Below, piece by piece: positions 27,585 through 37,097 of a stretch of DNA of 61,625 bases (the stretch's first letter is position 1; every line of letters starts with the position of its first letter). The notes under the pieces were generated by a model, which was not told the DNA's origin, searched no databases, and was given only the letters and a program-made list of their open reading frames with translations. Position numbers and translations under genes: made by a program. Origin of the DNA: Pseudomonadota bacterium (GTDB taxonomy: Bacteria; Pseudomonadota; Gammaproteobacteria; Burkholderiales; Gallionellaceae); contig JAJZTF010000016.1 in the NCBI GenBank assembly GCA_021821945.1, positions 1-61,625 of the forward strand. The letters run 5' to 3'.

Positions 27585-28627
27585 AGATACTCGTCGTAAG
27601 ACTCTCGTCGCTGGGCGACGTCCTGCACCTGTTTCCCGCCATCAGCGATCTGCGCCTGTGCTTTCCGAACGCCGAAATACACTGGCTCATCGAGCCCGCC
27701 TTTTTCGAGATGGCGGGCTGGCATTCTGCTGTGGACAGGGTGATCGCGATTCCCTTGCGGCGATACAAGAAGACCTGGTGGAAAATCCCCGGCTTGTTGC
27801 GACAGATTGGGAGACAGCTGAAGGCGGAGCATTATGATGTCGTGATCGATGCGCAGGGCCTCATCAAGAGCGCGTTGCTCGCCCGCCTTTCAGGTGCCGA
27901 TGTATGCGGGTTTTCCGAGAACAGCGCGCGCGAAGCGCTGGCTTCAAGGTTCTACAAGAGGACTGCGGACGTGGCGCCGGGTCTTCACGTCGTAGAGAAA
28001 AACCGCCAGCTCATCGCGCAATTGTTCGGTGCCAACATCAGCGGCGATGCCGACTTCGGCCTGTCCGGATTCAGACAGAAGCAAATGGCGCAGGCGCCCT
28101 CATTCGATGCCGGAAAAAATGACATCCTGCTGCTTCACGGGACGACCTGGAGCAGCAAATACTGGCCGGAAGACTACTGGCTGAAATTGACAGGCATGCT
28201 TGCCAAGGAAGGATACCGCTGTCTTCTGCCCTGGGGCAACGAGGAGGAGAGGCAGCGTGCCGGGCGGATTGCGCATCAGGGAGGCGAGGTGTTGCCTAGG
28301 CTTTCCCTGGGTGAGCTTGCCGGCGTGCTGTTGCATTCGCGGGGCTTTGTCAGCGTGGAGACCGGCATAGGGCATCTCGCCTCGGTTCTGGATGTGCCGG
28401 GCCTGATGCTCCATGGCCCGACTGACCCTGATTACAGCGGAATATTGGGCCGATCCTGCAAGCACATTGCGAGCGGCCTCGAATGTTCGCCCTGCTTCAA
28501 GCGGGACTGTCCCATCCCCGATCAGGAGACGGGCCTGCCGCCATGCCAGAAGTCCATCACCCCTGAGCGGGTCCTCGGAGAATGCCTCAAGCTGTTTTCC
28601 AAAATCCATGGCCAAGGGGCATGCTAA
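27581..28627 (+). CDS. waaC: Lipopolysaccharide heptosyltransferase I
   Basis: Adds the first L,D-heptose to Kdo2-lipid A on the inner face of the inner membrane. GT9-family enzyme of 348 residues: N-terminus [21 protein letters not shown], acceptor-side stretch [14 protein letters not shown], and ADP-heptose site with [13 protein letters not shown] and [24 protein letters not shown]. The preference for heptosyltransferase I over II comes from EIHWLIE and the overall length. It opens the LPS gene region. Confidence 0.92.
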   Translation: MKILVVRLSSLGDVLHLFPAISDLRLCFPNAEIHWLIEPAFFEMAGWHSAVDRVIAIPLRRYKKTWWKIPGLLRQIGRQLKAEHYDVVIDAQGLIKSALLARLSGADVCGFSENSAREALASRFYKRTADVAPGLHVVEKNRQLIAQLFGANISGDADFGLSGFRQKQMAQAPSFDAGKNDILLLHGTTWSSKYWPEDYWLKLTGMLAKEGYRCLLPWGNEEERQRAGRIAHQGGEVLPRLSLGELAGVLLHSRGFVSVETGIGHLASVLDVPGLMLHGPTDPDYSGILGRSCKHIASGLECSPCFKRDCPIPDQETGLPPCQKSITPERVLGECLKLFSKIHGQGAC

Positions 28628-28658
28628 AATTCGCGGCGTTTAATCTCCGGTACCCTTC

Positions 28659-29630
28659 ATGAGCCAATATTCACCGCTGATCTCGGCCGCAGTCACCATG
28701 CTGCTGGCGCTGATCCTGACTTTGAGCAAGCACGGAACGATAGAGGACATCCCCAACGAGCGTTCGCTGCACGACAAGCCGATACCGCGCACGGGCGGCA
28801 TCGCGCTGCTGGCCGGGATCATGTCGGGCTGGGTGCTGCTTTTCAAGTCCTGGGAATGGTGGTTCGTCGTTCCGATGCTGGGGCTGTTCCTTTTGTCGCT
28901 CGTGGACGATGTGCGCGGTCTGAAACCCGCGACCCGCCTGGTGGGTCATTTCATCGCGGCCCTGTGCGTGGTGCTGGGCTCGGGCATGAGCTGGATATGG
29001 ATGCTGCCGGTTTTGCTTTACATCGTCTGGATGACCAATCTCTACAATTTCATGGATGGCTCGGACGGGCTGGCAGGCGGCATGGCACTGATGGGCTTCA
29101 GCTTCTACGGGATTGCGTCACTGATGGGCGGCAATACGGCTTTCGCGATGCTGAATTTCACCGTGGGCGCTGCGGCGATGGGGTTCCTTTATCACAACTT
29201 CCATCCCGCAAAGATATTCATGGGGGATGCGGGTTCGATCCCGCTGGGATTCCTTGCGGCGGCCTTCGGCGTGATGGGCTGGCAGAAGGGGTATTGGCCT
29301 TTCTGGTTCCCTCTTCTCGTGTTCTCGCCTTTCGTCGTGGATGCGACGCTGACATTGTTTAAACGCATGCGCAACAGGGAAGCGCTTTCCGTTGCCCATT
29401 GCAGCCATTATTACCAGCGGCTCGTGAAGATGGGCTGGGGGCATCGCAATACGGCGATAATCGAATATGCGCTGATGGTGGGCGCCGGCATATCGGCGTT
29501 AGTGGGGCTGCACATGGATGCCGCGGGGCAGGGGAATCTTCTGGCATTCTGGCTTGCCGTCTATCTGGGGTTGAGCATGTGGGTGGACAAGCGCTGGCGC
29601 ATGCACCAGGAAAAGGGCGATGTTGAATAA
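28659..29630 (+). CDS. WecA/WbpL-like undecaprenyl-phosphate sugar-1-phosphate transferase
   Basis: Polytopic membrane enzyme (323 residues, about ten helices) of the MraY/WecA family that starts an O-antigen unit by transferring a sugar phosphate to the lipid carrier. Catalytic motifs are the DDVRGLKP pair, NLYNFMDGSDGLAGG and GDAGSIPLGF. A cytoplasmic loop near the C-terminus has histidines (SVAHCSHYYQRLVKMGWGHRNTA). It overlaps the following epimerase gene by 11 bases. The sugar is most likely an N-acetylated hexosamine. Confidence 0.92.
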   Translation: MSQYSPLISAAVTMLLALILTLSKHGTIEDIPNERSLHDKPIPRTGGIALLAGIMSGWVLLFKSWEWWFVVPMLGLFLLSLVDDVRGLKPATRLVGHFIAALCVVLGSGMSWIWMLPVLLYIVWMTNLYNFMDGSDGLAGGMALMGFSFYGIASLMGGNTAFAMLNFTVGAAAMGFLYHNFHPAKIFMGDAGSIPLGFLAAAFGVMGWQKGYWPFWFPLLVFSPFVVDATLTLFKRMRNREALSVAHCSHYYQRLVKMGWGHRNTAIIEYALMVGAGISALVGLHMDAAGQGNLLAFWLAVYLGLSMWVDKRWRMHQEKGDVE

Positions 29631-31443
29631 GTCTTACGCGCGCACCCTGCTTGCTATCCTCCACGACATCGTCGCGGCCGCAGCAGCCTGGATGCTCGCC
29701 TATCTGCTGCGTTTCAATTTCGATTTGCCGGTCAACTTCAGCGCTGAGATGCGCTATACCCTGCTCTGGGTCGTCCCTTTGCAGGTCGTGATTTTCTGGC
29801 AGTTCGGCCTTTATCGGGGCATCTGGCGCTATGCGAGCCTGAACGATCTCAGGCGCATCGTGCTTGCGGTTCTTCTGGCTGCGATAGTCATCCCGTTTGC
29901 GCTCCGTATGGCCAGGAGCCATCTGATCGTGCCGCGGTCCGTGCTGGTGCTGGACCCGCTGCTGTTGATCCTGTTCATGGGGGGCAGCAGGGTTCTTTAC
30001 CGTACATGGAAGGAAACCAGGTTCCACGGCAAACTCAAGCTTGCCGGGGAACCGGTTCTGATACTGGGAGCAGGGGATGCGGCTGTGGCGCTGTCGAAGG
30101 ATCTGGCGAAGAATCCAGCCTGGCAGCTTGCGGGATTTCTGGATGACGACACGACCAAGCATGGCCACACGCTCAACGGAGTGAAGGTGCTGGGGGGGCT
30201 GTCCGATCTTTCCCGCTGGGCAGAACAAATTGGCATAACGCGCGCGATCATCGCGATGCCATCCGCTTCGCATCAGCAGCGCCAGCGCGCGATTCAGCTA
30301 TGCAATGAGGCCAAGGTGGAAGCGCTCACCGTGCCTTCCTTCGACGACCTAATGAGCGGCAAGGTCGCGGTTTCGCAGTTGCGCGCGATCGAGCTCGATG
30401 ATCTGCTGGGACGCGACCCCGTGGTGCTTGACACGGCCGGGCTGCAGGAGTTGCTCGGAGGGAAGACCGTGATGGTGACAGGTGCGGGAGGCTCTATAGG
30501 CTCCGAGCTCTGCCGCCAGATCGCCCGCTTCTCCCCTGGCAGGCTGGTGCTCTTCGAGCTTAACGAATATGCACTCTACACGCTTGAGCAGGAGCTTCAA
30601 CAGAAGGTCGCGGGGCTCGACTTTATCTGCATCATGGGGGATGTGAGGGATGAAGCGAGGGTATATGAGGTCATGGCTGCATACAGACCCTCGGTGGTGT
30701 TCCATGCCGCCGCATACAAGCATGTTCCGATGATGGAAAATCACAATGCGTGGCAGGCGATACGCAACAACGTGCTTGGAACCTATACGGTGGCGCATGT
30801 CGCGCAGAGGCATGGTGTCGAAAAATTCGTGCTGATCTCGACCGACAAGGCGGTCAATCCGACCAATGTGATGGGGGCCTCCAAGCGTCTGGCCGAGATG
30901 GTCTGCCAAGCACTGCAGGGTTCGGGCGGTACGCGCTTCATCACGGTGCGCTTCGGCAATGTGCTGGGCAGCACGGGCAGCGTGATCCCGAAGTTCCGCG
31001 CGCAGATCGCCAAGGGAGGACCAGTCACGGTGACCCATCCCAAGATCACGCGCTATTTCATGTCCATACCTGAGGCGGCTCAGCTCGTGCTGCAGGCGGG
31101 GCTGATGGGTGAGGGCGGCGAGATCTTCGTGCTCGACATGGGGGAGCCCGTGAAGATCGTCGATCTTGCAAGACAGCTCATCCTTCTGTCCGGGTATGCA
31201 GAGGAAGATATCAGAATCGAGTTTTCCGGGCTGCGGCCAGGCGAAAAACTGTATGAAGAATTGCTGGCAGACAGCGAGCATACGCTTCCCACTCGTCATT
31301 CAAAGTTGCGCATCGCCAAGGCCAGGGCGACGGATGAAGCATGGCTCAAGGAGCTGCTTGAATGGACGCAGGCCCCTACCATGCCGGATGGCGACGTGAA
31401 AAATGCGCTGAAAAGCCGGGTGCCGGAATATCAGCCGCAATGA
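29620..31443 (+). CDS. Nucleotide-sugar epimerase/4,6-dehydratase, WbpM/CapD type
   Basis: 607 residues. The N-terminal third has four membrane helices and a first Rossmann fold (VLILGAGDAAVALSKDLAKN). The C-terminal half is a short-chain dehydrogenase domain with VMVTGAGGSIGSELCRQIARF and the catalytic region LISTDKAVNPTNVMGASKRLAEM. In this subfamily, as in WbpM and PglF, the SMK-type triad replaces the usual SYK; the Met in NVMGASK fits. It makes 4-keto-6-deoxy UDP-sugars, precursors of QuiNAc or bacillosamine-type residues, which fits with the initiating transferase upstream. Confidence 0.93.
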   Translation: MLNKSYARTLLAILHDIVAAAAAWMLAYLLRFNFDLPVNFSAEMRYTLLWVVPLQVVIFWQFGLYRGIWRYASLNDLRRIVLAVLLAAIVIPFALRMARSHLIVPRSVLVLDPLLLILFMGGSRVLYRTWKETRFHGKLKLAGEPVLILGAGDAAVALSKDLAKNPAWQLAGFLDDDTTKHGHTLNGVKVLGGLSDLSRWAEQIGITRAIIAMPSASHQQRQRAIQLCNEAKVEALTVPSFDDLMSGKVAVSQLRAIELDDLLGRDPVVLDTAGLQELLGGKTVMVTGAGGSIGSELCRQIARFSPGRLVLFELNEYALYTLEQELQQKVAGLDFICIMGDVRDEARVYEVMAAYRPSVVFHAAAYKHVPMMENHNAWQAIRNNVLGTYTVAHVAQRHGVEKFVLISTDKAVNPTNVMGASKRLAEMVCQALQGSGGTRFITVRFGNVLGSTGSVIPKFRAQIAKGGPVTVTHPKITRYFMSIPEAAQLVLQAGLMGEGGEIFVLDMGEPVKIVDLARQLILLSGYAEEDIRIEFSGLRPGEKLYEELLADSEHTLPTRHSKLRIAKARATDEAWLKELLEWTQAPTMPDGDVKNALKSRVPEYQPQ

Positions 31444-32186
31444 TGCTTTCTGTCATCATCATCGCGAAGAACGAGGCAGGCAACATGCGCGACTGCATAA
31501 AATCGGTTGCCTGGGCTGACGAGATCATCGTGGTGGATGCCGGAAGCGAAGACGATACTGCGGACATTGCACGGTCGATGGGGGCGAAGGTATATGTGCA
31601 TGCAGAATGGCCGGGGTTCGGCCCGCAGAAGAACCGGGCGCTGGGCTATGCGACAGGGGAGTGGGTGCTCTCGGTCGATGCGGATGAACGGGTCACGGAT
31701 GAATTGCGACGGGAGATGGAGCGCGTGCTGAAGAATCCCGATGCCGATGGATATTACTGTCCGCGGCTTTCCCAGTTCTGCGGCAGATTCATCCATCATT
31801 CAGGTTGGTACCCCGACTATGTGCTGAGGCTTTTCAGGCGGAATGCCGGCAGGTTCTCAGACAGTCTGGTGCACGAGATCGTGCTGATCGAGGGTAAGAC
31901 AGCCAGACTGCAAAACCCCCTGCTCCATTACAGCTACCTCACAAAAGATGATGTCGAACGCAAGGTTGAGCAGTATTCGAGCGCGGCAGCAAAGCAGATG
32001 CACGAGGCAGGCAGGCACTCGGGCCTGTTTGTGGCGTTCTTGAAAGGCGGGTGGGCATTTTTTAGGACCTATCTTTTGCGCCTCGGGATGCTCGACGGCC
32101 TGGCAGGACTTAACATAGCAGTCATGAATGCCCGCACCACCTACCTGAAATACCGCAAGCTTGAAATGCTAAACCGGATCAGCTAA
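31440..32186 (+). CDS. Glycosyltransferase family 2, WaaE/KdtX-like
   Basis: 248 residues, start ATG at 31440 overlapping the upstream stop (ATGA). MLSVIIIAKNEAGNMRDCIKSVAWADEIIVVDAGSEDDT and SVDADERV (the DXD metal site) are typical of LPS core beta-1,4-glucosyltransferases of the WaaE type. The central RLFRRNAGRFSDSLVHE stretch also fits. It converges with the next gene and overlaps it by eight bases. The acceptor sugar cannot be told from sequence. Confidence 0.88.
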   Translation: MMLSVIIIAKNEAGNMRDCIKSVAWADEIIVVDAGSEDDTADIARSMGAKVYVHAEWPGFGPQKNRALGYATGEWVLSVDADERVTDELRREMERVLKNPDADGYYCPRLSQFCGRFIHHSGWYPDYVLRLFRRNAGRFSDSLVHEIVLIEGKTARLQNPLLHYSYLTKDDVERKVEQYSSAAAKQMHEAGRHSGLFVAFLKGGWAFFRTYLLRLGMLDGLAGLNIAVMNARTTYLKYRKLEMLNRIS

Positions 32187-33018
32187 AAGCGCGCTTGATC
32201 CTGCTGCGCAGCATCTGCCAGCGAAGTTCTCTGGTGTCTTCGGGTTCGCCTAGCCTCGTTCCTTCCGCCGTCCTGCCCCGCCTCAAATAATGGCGATCGA
32301 AAACGGACTGGCGCATGCCCCATTTGTGCAGGAACTGCCGGCCGCCGTCGTTCTTCTTGATCTTGCCGGTGGACTTGCACTGGAAGTGGTATACGAGAGA
32401 GCTGCCCACGCCATAAAAGATGCGGCAGCCGGCATGCCACAGCTTCATCGAGAAATCGTTGTCGCTGCTCATGCCTGGGGAAAATTCGCTGCTGTATCCG
32501 CCCACCCTGAACCACCATTTTCGGGTGACGAGAGTGGGCGGCCAGGTAGCGCCCCACCAGTCGGCCTTGTGCTGTCTCGGCAGTTCGGCAAGCAGCCTTG
32601 CCTCGTCGAAATTTTCAGCTTCTGTGCCGTAGTCACCTACGATCACGCAGGGGTTGTTCGTGTCCCTGGGTTCTATCATCGTCCCTGACAGCATGAAAAG
32701 ATCGGTGTCCAGTTCCTTTATTTTTTCGGCCAGCGCCTTGTCCCATCCGGGGCAGCAGTACATGTCGTCGTTGAGATAGACGATGTAGTCCTGCTTTGCC
32801 AGCATCGCTGCCTCGTTGACTGCGAGGCAGATGCCGATATTCTGCGGCGAACTCGTGTGCTCTATCCCTTGTTCCTTTGCCCATGTAAGGCTTCCGTCAC
32901 TGCCTTCGTTGACATGCAAGATGATCTGGTGAGGGTATGCGGAGTTCTTCCGGATGCTGTTGATGCAGAGCTTGAGCAACTCGAGGTTGTTCCAGGTGGG
33001 TATGATGATGGAGAACAT
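32179..33018 (-). CDS. Glycosyltransferase family 2
   Basis: 279 residues with the GT-A fold pattern: FSIIIPTWNNLELLKLCINSI, NEGSDGSL, NIGICLAVNEAA and the DXD-type site YLNDDMYCCPGWD; VGGYSSEFSPGMSSDNDFSMKLW is the acceptor/catalytic region. It is a clear paralogue of the gene at 36180-37097, about half identical over the first 95 residues, and runs in the opposite direction. It is the only minus-strand gene in this part of the polysaccharide block. Donor and acceptor unknown. Confidence 0.88.
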   Translation of the reverse strand: MFSIIIPTWNNLELLKLCINSIRKNSAYPHQIILHVNEGSDGSLTWAKEQGIEHTSSPQNIGICLAVNEAAMLAKQDYIVYLNDDMYCCPGWDKALAEKIKELDTDLFMLSGTMIEPRDTNNPCVIVGDYGTEAENFDEARLLAELPRQHKADWWGATWPPTLVTRKWWFRVGGYSSEFSPGMSSDNDFSMKLWHAGCRIFYGVGSSLVYHFQCKSTGKIKKNDGGRQFLHKWGMRQSVFDRHYLRRGRTAEGTRLGEPEDTRELRWQMLRSRIKRAFS

Positions 33019-33135
33019 TCAGATATGGTCAGGTTGGTTCATTCGATACAGGGAGCGGCAAGGCTGCTGATTCATGTCATGATAAACTGTGCCGCTGATG
33101 GCAGACGATACGAATGGTAGAGCAAGAGGACGGGG

Positions 33136-33915
33136 ATGGCTAGAGACTTCGGTGCAAAAGAAGATGTGGTGGAAGTTTATGGGAGGATTTTTCCCAGCTA
33201 TTCGCGTTCGGAAATACATCCTGCGATCTCGAGGATACTGAAAAACATGCCAAGAGGGACGCTGCTGGATTTCCCTGCCGGTTCCGGGAGTCTCGCCTGG
33301 CGTTTGCAGAACGAGGGATTTGCAGTGACGGCAGCGGATGTTGCACCTGAGGCGTTTGAAAACCCGGAGATCGAGATCGTACGAGCAGACCTGAATCGGA
33401 CATTTCCCTTCAAGTCTGACCGCTTTGATTATGCTTGCTTTGTTGAAGGGCCCGAACATGTGGAGAATGTATTTCAGTGCCTGAGGGAATTTGCGCGCAT
33501 ATTGAAACCTGGCGGGATGCTGGTGGTTTCACTGCCGAACTATTCCAACCTCCAGAACCGGATCAAGCAGTTCCTGAATGGCGTGATCGAACCCGTGGTT
33601 TCATACGAGTCCCTGAAGTCCGATTATGTCGGCAACGAATTCATGATACATATCAATCGCCTTCCTTATCCCATGATGCGCATGGCGCTCGAGTTTGCCG
33701 GTTTCAAGATAGAAAGCGTTCATGAGGACAAGCCCAAGGCAAAGCAGAGGCTTTTATGGCCGATTGCATGGGCGATACAGCTGGTGACCCTGATTCGGGG
33801 GGAGAAGGCGCAGAAAAAATACTGGATGAAGGACAATAATGCCACGGAGGTGTTGATGGGCGGGAATACGCTCATTCTGGTTGCAAGGCTGAAGTTCAAA
33901 CAGGCGCCGCATTGA
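33136..33915 (+). CDS. Class I SAM-dependent methyltransferase
   Basis: 259 residues of Methyltransf_11 type. SAM motif I is TLLDFPAGSGSLAWRLQNEG, motif II region is EIVRADLNRTFPFKSDRFDYACFVEGPEHVEN, and motif III is ILKPGGMLVVSLPNYSN. Overlap of its stop with the next glycosyltransferase start and its place in the O-antigen block suggest it methylates a sugar or caps a glycan chain. It has no membrane segment. Confidence 0.85.
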   Translation: MARDFGAKEDVVEVYGRIFPSYSRSEIHPAISRILKNMPRGTLLDFPAGSGSLAWRLQNEGFAVTAADVAPEAFENPEIEIVRADLNRTFPFKSDRFDYACFVEGPEHVENVFQCLREFARILKPGGMLVVSLPNYSNLQNRIKQFLNGVIEPVVSYESLKSDYVGNEFMIHINRLPYPMMRMALEFAGFKIESVHEDKPKAKQRLLWPIAWAIQLVTLIRGEKAQKKYWMKDNNATEVLMGGNTLILVARLKFKQAPH

Positions 33916-34949
33916 AGCTGCTGCACATAGTCAGGCGATACGGACCTGTTGGCGGGATGGAGCGCTATGTCTGGGAAACGACGCATGAGCTGGCGAAGCT
34001 GGGCCATGAAGTTCAGGTGCTGTGCGAATATTGTTCTGCGGAAAAACCAGAAGGCATAAAGGTGCATGAACTGGGGCGGATGTTCTATCGCCCGCGCTGG
34101 CTGTATTACTGGCGCTTCGGGCGACGTGTAAGCAAATGGCTGCGACAGCATCCGCAGTCTGGCTGGATCATCCACAGCCACGAGAGAGTCGGCGTTCACG
34201 ATGTGACGACGTTTCACGGCCCGCCCTTTGCCTCGGTGCGCGAAAAACCCTGGTGGAAGAAAATCTCGTTGCGGGTGGCGATGCAGCTCTACATGGAAAG
34301 ACGTGAGCTGTGCGTGGCAAAATGCATCGTTCCGAATTCAAGCATCATCGCGCGCCTATTGGCACTTTACTATCCGGAGTATGCGGAAAAACTCACTCGC
34401 CCTGTCGTGCCGGGCGTGCTGCCCGGCGCCGTTCGTGCGCCGCGCAAGGTGCCGGAAGATGGCGGTGTCATCGGTTTCGTCGGAAAGGAATGGAAGCGCA
34501 AGGGATTGCAAAAGGCAGTTGAAATTGTGGCTCGATTGCGCCGCACGAGGCCAAATCTGGAGTTTCATGTGGTGGGTCCCGATCCATCAGAGGTGCGGCA
34601 TCTTTTTTCCGGCTGGCAGGGTGGATATAGGCTGGCGGGATTGAGCAGCCATGTCGAGTATGCCGGGTTTGATGTGCTGCTTCACCCGGCCATCGCCGAA
34701 CCCTACGGCATGGTGATATCGGAAGCGATGGCGGCATGTGTGCCGGTCGTGATTTCGGATGCGTGCGGTGCGGCAGATGAAGTGACGACTGAGGCAGGTT
34801 TGGTGCTGCCTCTGTCATCATCCATCGAGACATGGGCTGATGCCGTTGAAAAACAGCTGAAAAGAGACCTCCCTGTGCCCCGATATGAACATGGATGGGA
34901 CAGGGTGGCGCAGGAATATGAACGTATATATGGTGAAGTTGATAGATGA
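33912..34949 (+). CDS. Glycosyltransferase family 4
   Basis: 345 residues, GT-B fold. The N-terminus KLLHIVRRYGPVGGMERYVWETTHELAKLGHEVQVLCEY and the C-terminal donor site HPAIAEPYGMVISEAMAACVPVVISDACGAADEV (the EX7E motif) place it in the WaaG/GT4 group. The start is a TTG overlapping the upstream stop by four bases. A stretch FHGPPFASVREKPWWKK in the middle is typical of enzymes acting in LPS core or O-chain building. Confidence 0.89.
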   Translation: MKLLHIVRRYGPVGGMERYVWETTHELAKLGHEVQVLCEYCSAEKPEGIKVHELGRMFYRPRWLYYWRFGRRVSKWLRQHPQSGWIIHSHERVGVHDVTTFHGPPFASVREKPWWKKISLRVAMQLYMERRELCVAKCIVPNSSIIARLLALYYPEYAEKLTRPVVPGVLPGAVRAPRKVPEDGGVIGFVGKEWKRKGLQKAVEIVARLRRTRPNLEFHVVGPDPSEVRHLFSGWQGGYRLAGLSSHVEYAGFDVLLHPAIAEPYGMVISEAMAACVPVVISDACGAADEVTTEAGLVLPLSSSIETWADAVEKQLKRDLPVPRYEHGWDRVAQEYERIYGEVDR

Positions 34950-36187
34950 CGGGCGTTGCTAGAATCGTGAAATGGAGGGAGGGCATCGCCGCACTTCTGC
35001 TGCTGTTTTATCCTGTCCTGATGTTGGCGGTGAAGGGCGGAGTCAACGGCGCCTTCCTGTTGCTGCTGTTGCTTTCGGCGTGGTCATGGCGTCCTTCATG
35101 GGACAGGGAGACCGCATTCTACCTCCTGGCGATGGCCTCCATGCCTTTTGCCATTTTCCTGAGCCAGAGCTATCACCATCATTACAGCGGCCACCCTTAT
35201 GATGCCTCCTCGCGCTTCCTGCTCAGTGTGCCGGTCTTCATGATGCTGAGGAACATGCGTTTTGCTGTCGTTGCCAGCGTGCAGTATGGTTTTCCATTCG
35301 CGACCCTCCTGGGCTGCGCTATGATCAGGCAACTGGAAGACGGACGCTATGGCATACCGACAATGGACCTGATCCACTTCGGAAACTTTGCGCTGGTCAT
35401 GGGCGTGCTGTCGGTGCTGAGCCTGGACTGGATAAAGCGGGATACGCTGCCCCTCAGAATCTTGAAACTGGCCGGTTTCATCGCAGGGGCCTGTGCTTCC
35501 ATCTTATCCGGTTCTCGTGGGGGGTGGGTTGCGTTGCCGGTTTTTCTGATCATCTTCATCTTTTTCAGATATGGCAGGATTTCGTTCAAGGCGCTGCTGG
35601 CAATTCCGCTGGCATTGATTCTTGCAGGCTTCATCGTCTATGCATCCAGCCAGTCGATGCATCACAGAATAAACGAGCTTTATGACGACGTGACGAGCCT
35701 TGAGCATGGCAATCCTGACACTTCGACGGGTATCCGCCTGCAGCTGTACAAGGCGGCAGTGATGGTCTTCGTGCAGAATCCCGTCTTTGGTGCAGGGCCG
35801 GAAGGTTTTGCAGGCGAGATGGACGCGATGCAGAAGGCCGGAGTCGTGACGCCGATGGCAGCAGGCCTGGGGCGCGGCGAAGTCCACAACGAGCTTCTCT
35901 CCAGGGCGGCAGGAATGGGCATCTTTGGGATCATTTCGATGCTTTTGATTTATCTCGTCCCTGCCGGAATCTTTTACCGGGCCATGCGCTCATCGGCAGC
36001 CAAAATCAGGCAGTCAGGCATGCTGGGACTGGTTTTCGTCACGGGCTTCATGGTGTTCGGACTGACGGCCGAGACGCTCAATCTGACCATGGCCACGGCC
36101 TTCTACAGTTTGACGGTCGCCGTGCTGCTGGCCGCCTGTCTGAACGTACACGAAGCCGAAACATTTCAAAAGGATCATCATGTTTAG
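34946..36187 (+). CDS. O-antigen ligase / polymerase (Wzy/WaaL family)
   Basis: 413 residues with about eleven hydrophobic segments and one large outer loop around residues 230-320. The loop has the RG-type motif (SGSRGGWVALPVFL before it; GAGPEGFAGEM and GRGEVHNELLSRAAGMGIFG after), with the histidine of VHNELL typical of WaaL-type ligases. It joins O-chains to lipid A-core in the periplasm, or polymerises them; sequence alone does not separate the two. It overlaps its neighbours on both sides (4 and 8 bases). Confidence 0.87.
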   Translation: MTGVARIVKWREGIAALLLLFYPVLMLAVKGGVNGAFLLLLLLSAWSWRPSWDRETAFYLLAMASMPFAIFLSQSYHHHYSGHPYDASSRFLLSVPVFMMLRNMRFAVVASVQYGFPFATLLGCAMIRQLEDGRYGIPTMDLIHFGNFALVMGVLSVLSLDWIKRDTLPLRILKLAGFIAGACASILSGSRGGWVALPVFLIIFIFFRYGRISFKALLAIPLALILAGFIVYASSQSMHHRINELYDDVTSLEHGNPDTSTGIRLQLYKAAVMVFVQNPVFGAGPEGFAGEMDAMQKAGVVTPMAAGLGRGEVHNELLSRAAGMGIFGIISMLLIYLVPAGIFYRAMRSSAAKIRQSGMLGLVFVTGFMVFGLTAETLNLTMATAFYSLTVAVLLAACLNVHEAETFQKDHHV

Positions 36188-37097
36188 CATCGTCATCCCC
36201 AGCTGGAACAATTTGGCCTATCTCAAGCTCTGCATCGAGAGCCTGAGAAAGCATTCGAGCTTTGAACACGAAATTCTGGTTCATCTGAACGAGGGCTCCG
36301 ATGGTTCTCTGGAATGGGTGAAGTCGCAAGGCATCAGATATACGCAAAGCGACAAGAACGTAGGCGTCTGCCTTGCAGTGAACCATCTGGCAGCAAAGGC
36401 GAGCTGCGACTGGATCCTGTACATGAACGACGACATGGTCGCGTCCCCGGGCTGGGATGAGGCATTCATCGGTGCGATCGAGTCTGCAGATACCGATCTT
36501 GCGATGTATTTCGGCACGCTGATACAGCCCGAGATCGGCAAGAGCGCCACCATGATCAAGGGGAATTTCGGACTGACGCCTCATGAATTCGACGAGAGCA
36601 GATTCTTGAATGAATGCATGGACGACAGGCGCGGGGACATGGAGGGTACTGCATCGCAGCCCACGCTGGTGCACAAGAAATGGTGGAGCATGGTGGGCGG
36701 CTACAGCCTGGAATTCAGTCCCGGCATGAGTTCCGACGACGACCTTCTGATGAAATTCTGGGTGGCGGGTTGCCGCAATTACCGCATAGTGGGCAAAAGC
36801 CGTTTCTACCATTTTGGAATGGCCAGCACGGGGCGCATCAAGCACAACCTTGGCGGGCGCATCTTCGTGATGAAGTGGGGAATCACGCAGATCGAATTCC
36901 ACAGGCTTTACCTGCCTTCATTGAGGCGCCCGGATAAAGGCAATACTGCAAGCAACCCGCACAATTTCGTCCGCAACTCCTTGCTTGGAAGGATGCGCAG
37001 GGTGGGTTACGGACTGACGAAGGACTATCCGCTGGGCGACATCGAGGCATGGGATGCCATGCCGGGTGCGGGGAAATGGAGCGAGGGGATTTATTGA
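36180..37097 (+). CDS. Glycosyltransferase family 2, paralogue of 32179-33018
   Basis: 305 residues. MFSIVIPSWNNLAYLKLCIESL, NEGSDGSLEWVKSQGI, NVGVCLAVNHLAAKA, YMNDDMVASPGWDEAF and VGGYSLEFSPGMSSDDDLLMKFW line up with the minus-strand paralogue 3.2 kb away. The second half differs more, which suggests a different acceptor. It starts inside the end of the ligase gene and overlaps the convergent SGNH-like gene by seven bases. Confidence 0.88.
   Translation: MFSIVIPSWNNLAYLKLCIESLRKHSSFEHEILVHLNEGSDGSLEWVKSQGIRYTQSDKNVGVCLAVNHLAAKASCDWILYMNDDMVASPGWDEAFIGAIESADTDLAMYFGTLIQPEIGKSATMIKGNFGLTPHEFDESRFLNECMDDRRGDMEGTASQPTLVHKKWWSMVGGYSLEFSPGMSSDDDLLMKFWVAGCRNYRIVGKSRFYHFGMASTGRIKHNLGGRIFVMKWGITQIEFHRLYLPSLRRPDKGNTASNPHNFVRNSLLGRMRRVGYGLTKDYPLGDIEAWDAMPGAGKWSEGIY

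Noticed and set aside
27370..27768. Long N-terminal extension of fbp
   Set aside because: The extra 133 codons are not conserved and overlap waaC on the other strand; the ATG at 27369 has a ribosome site and the family N-terminus.
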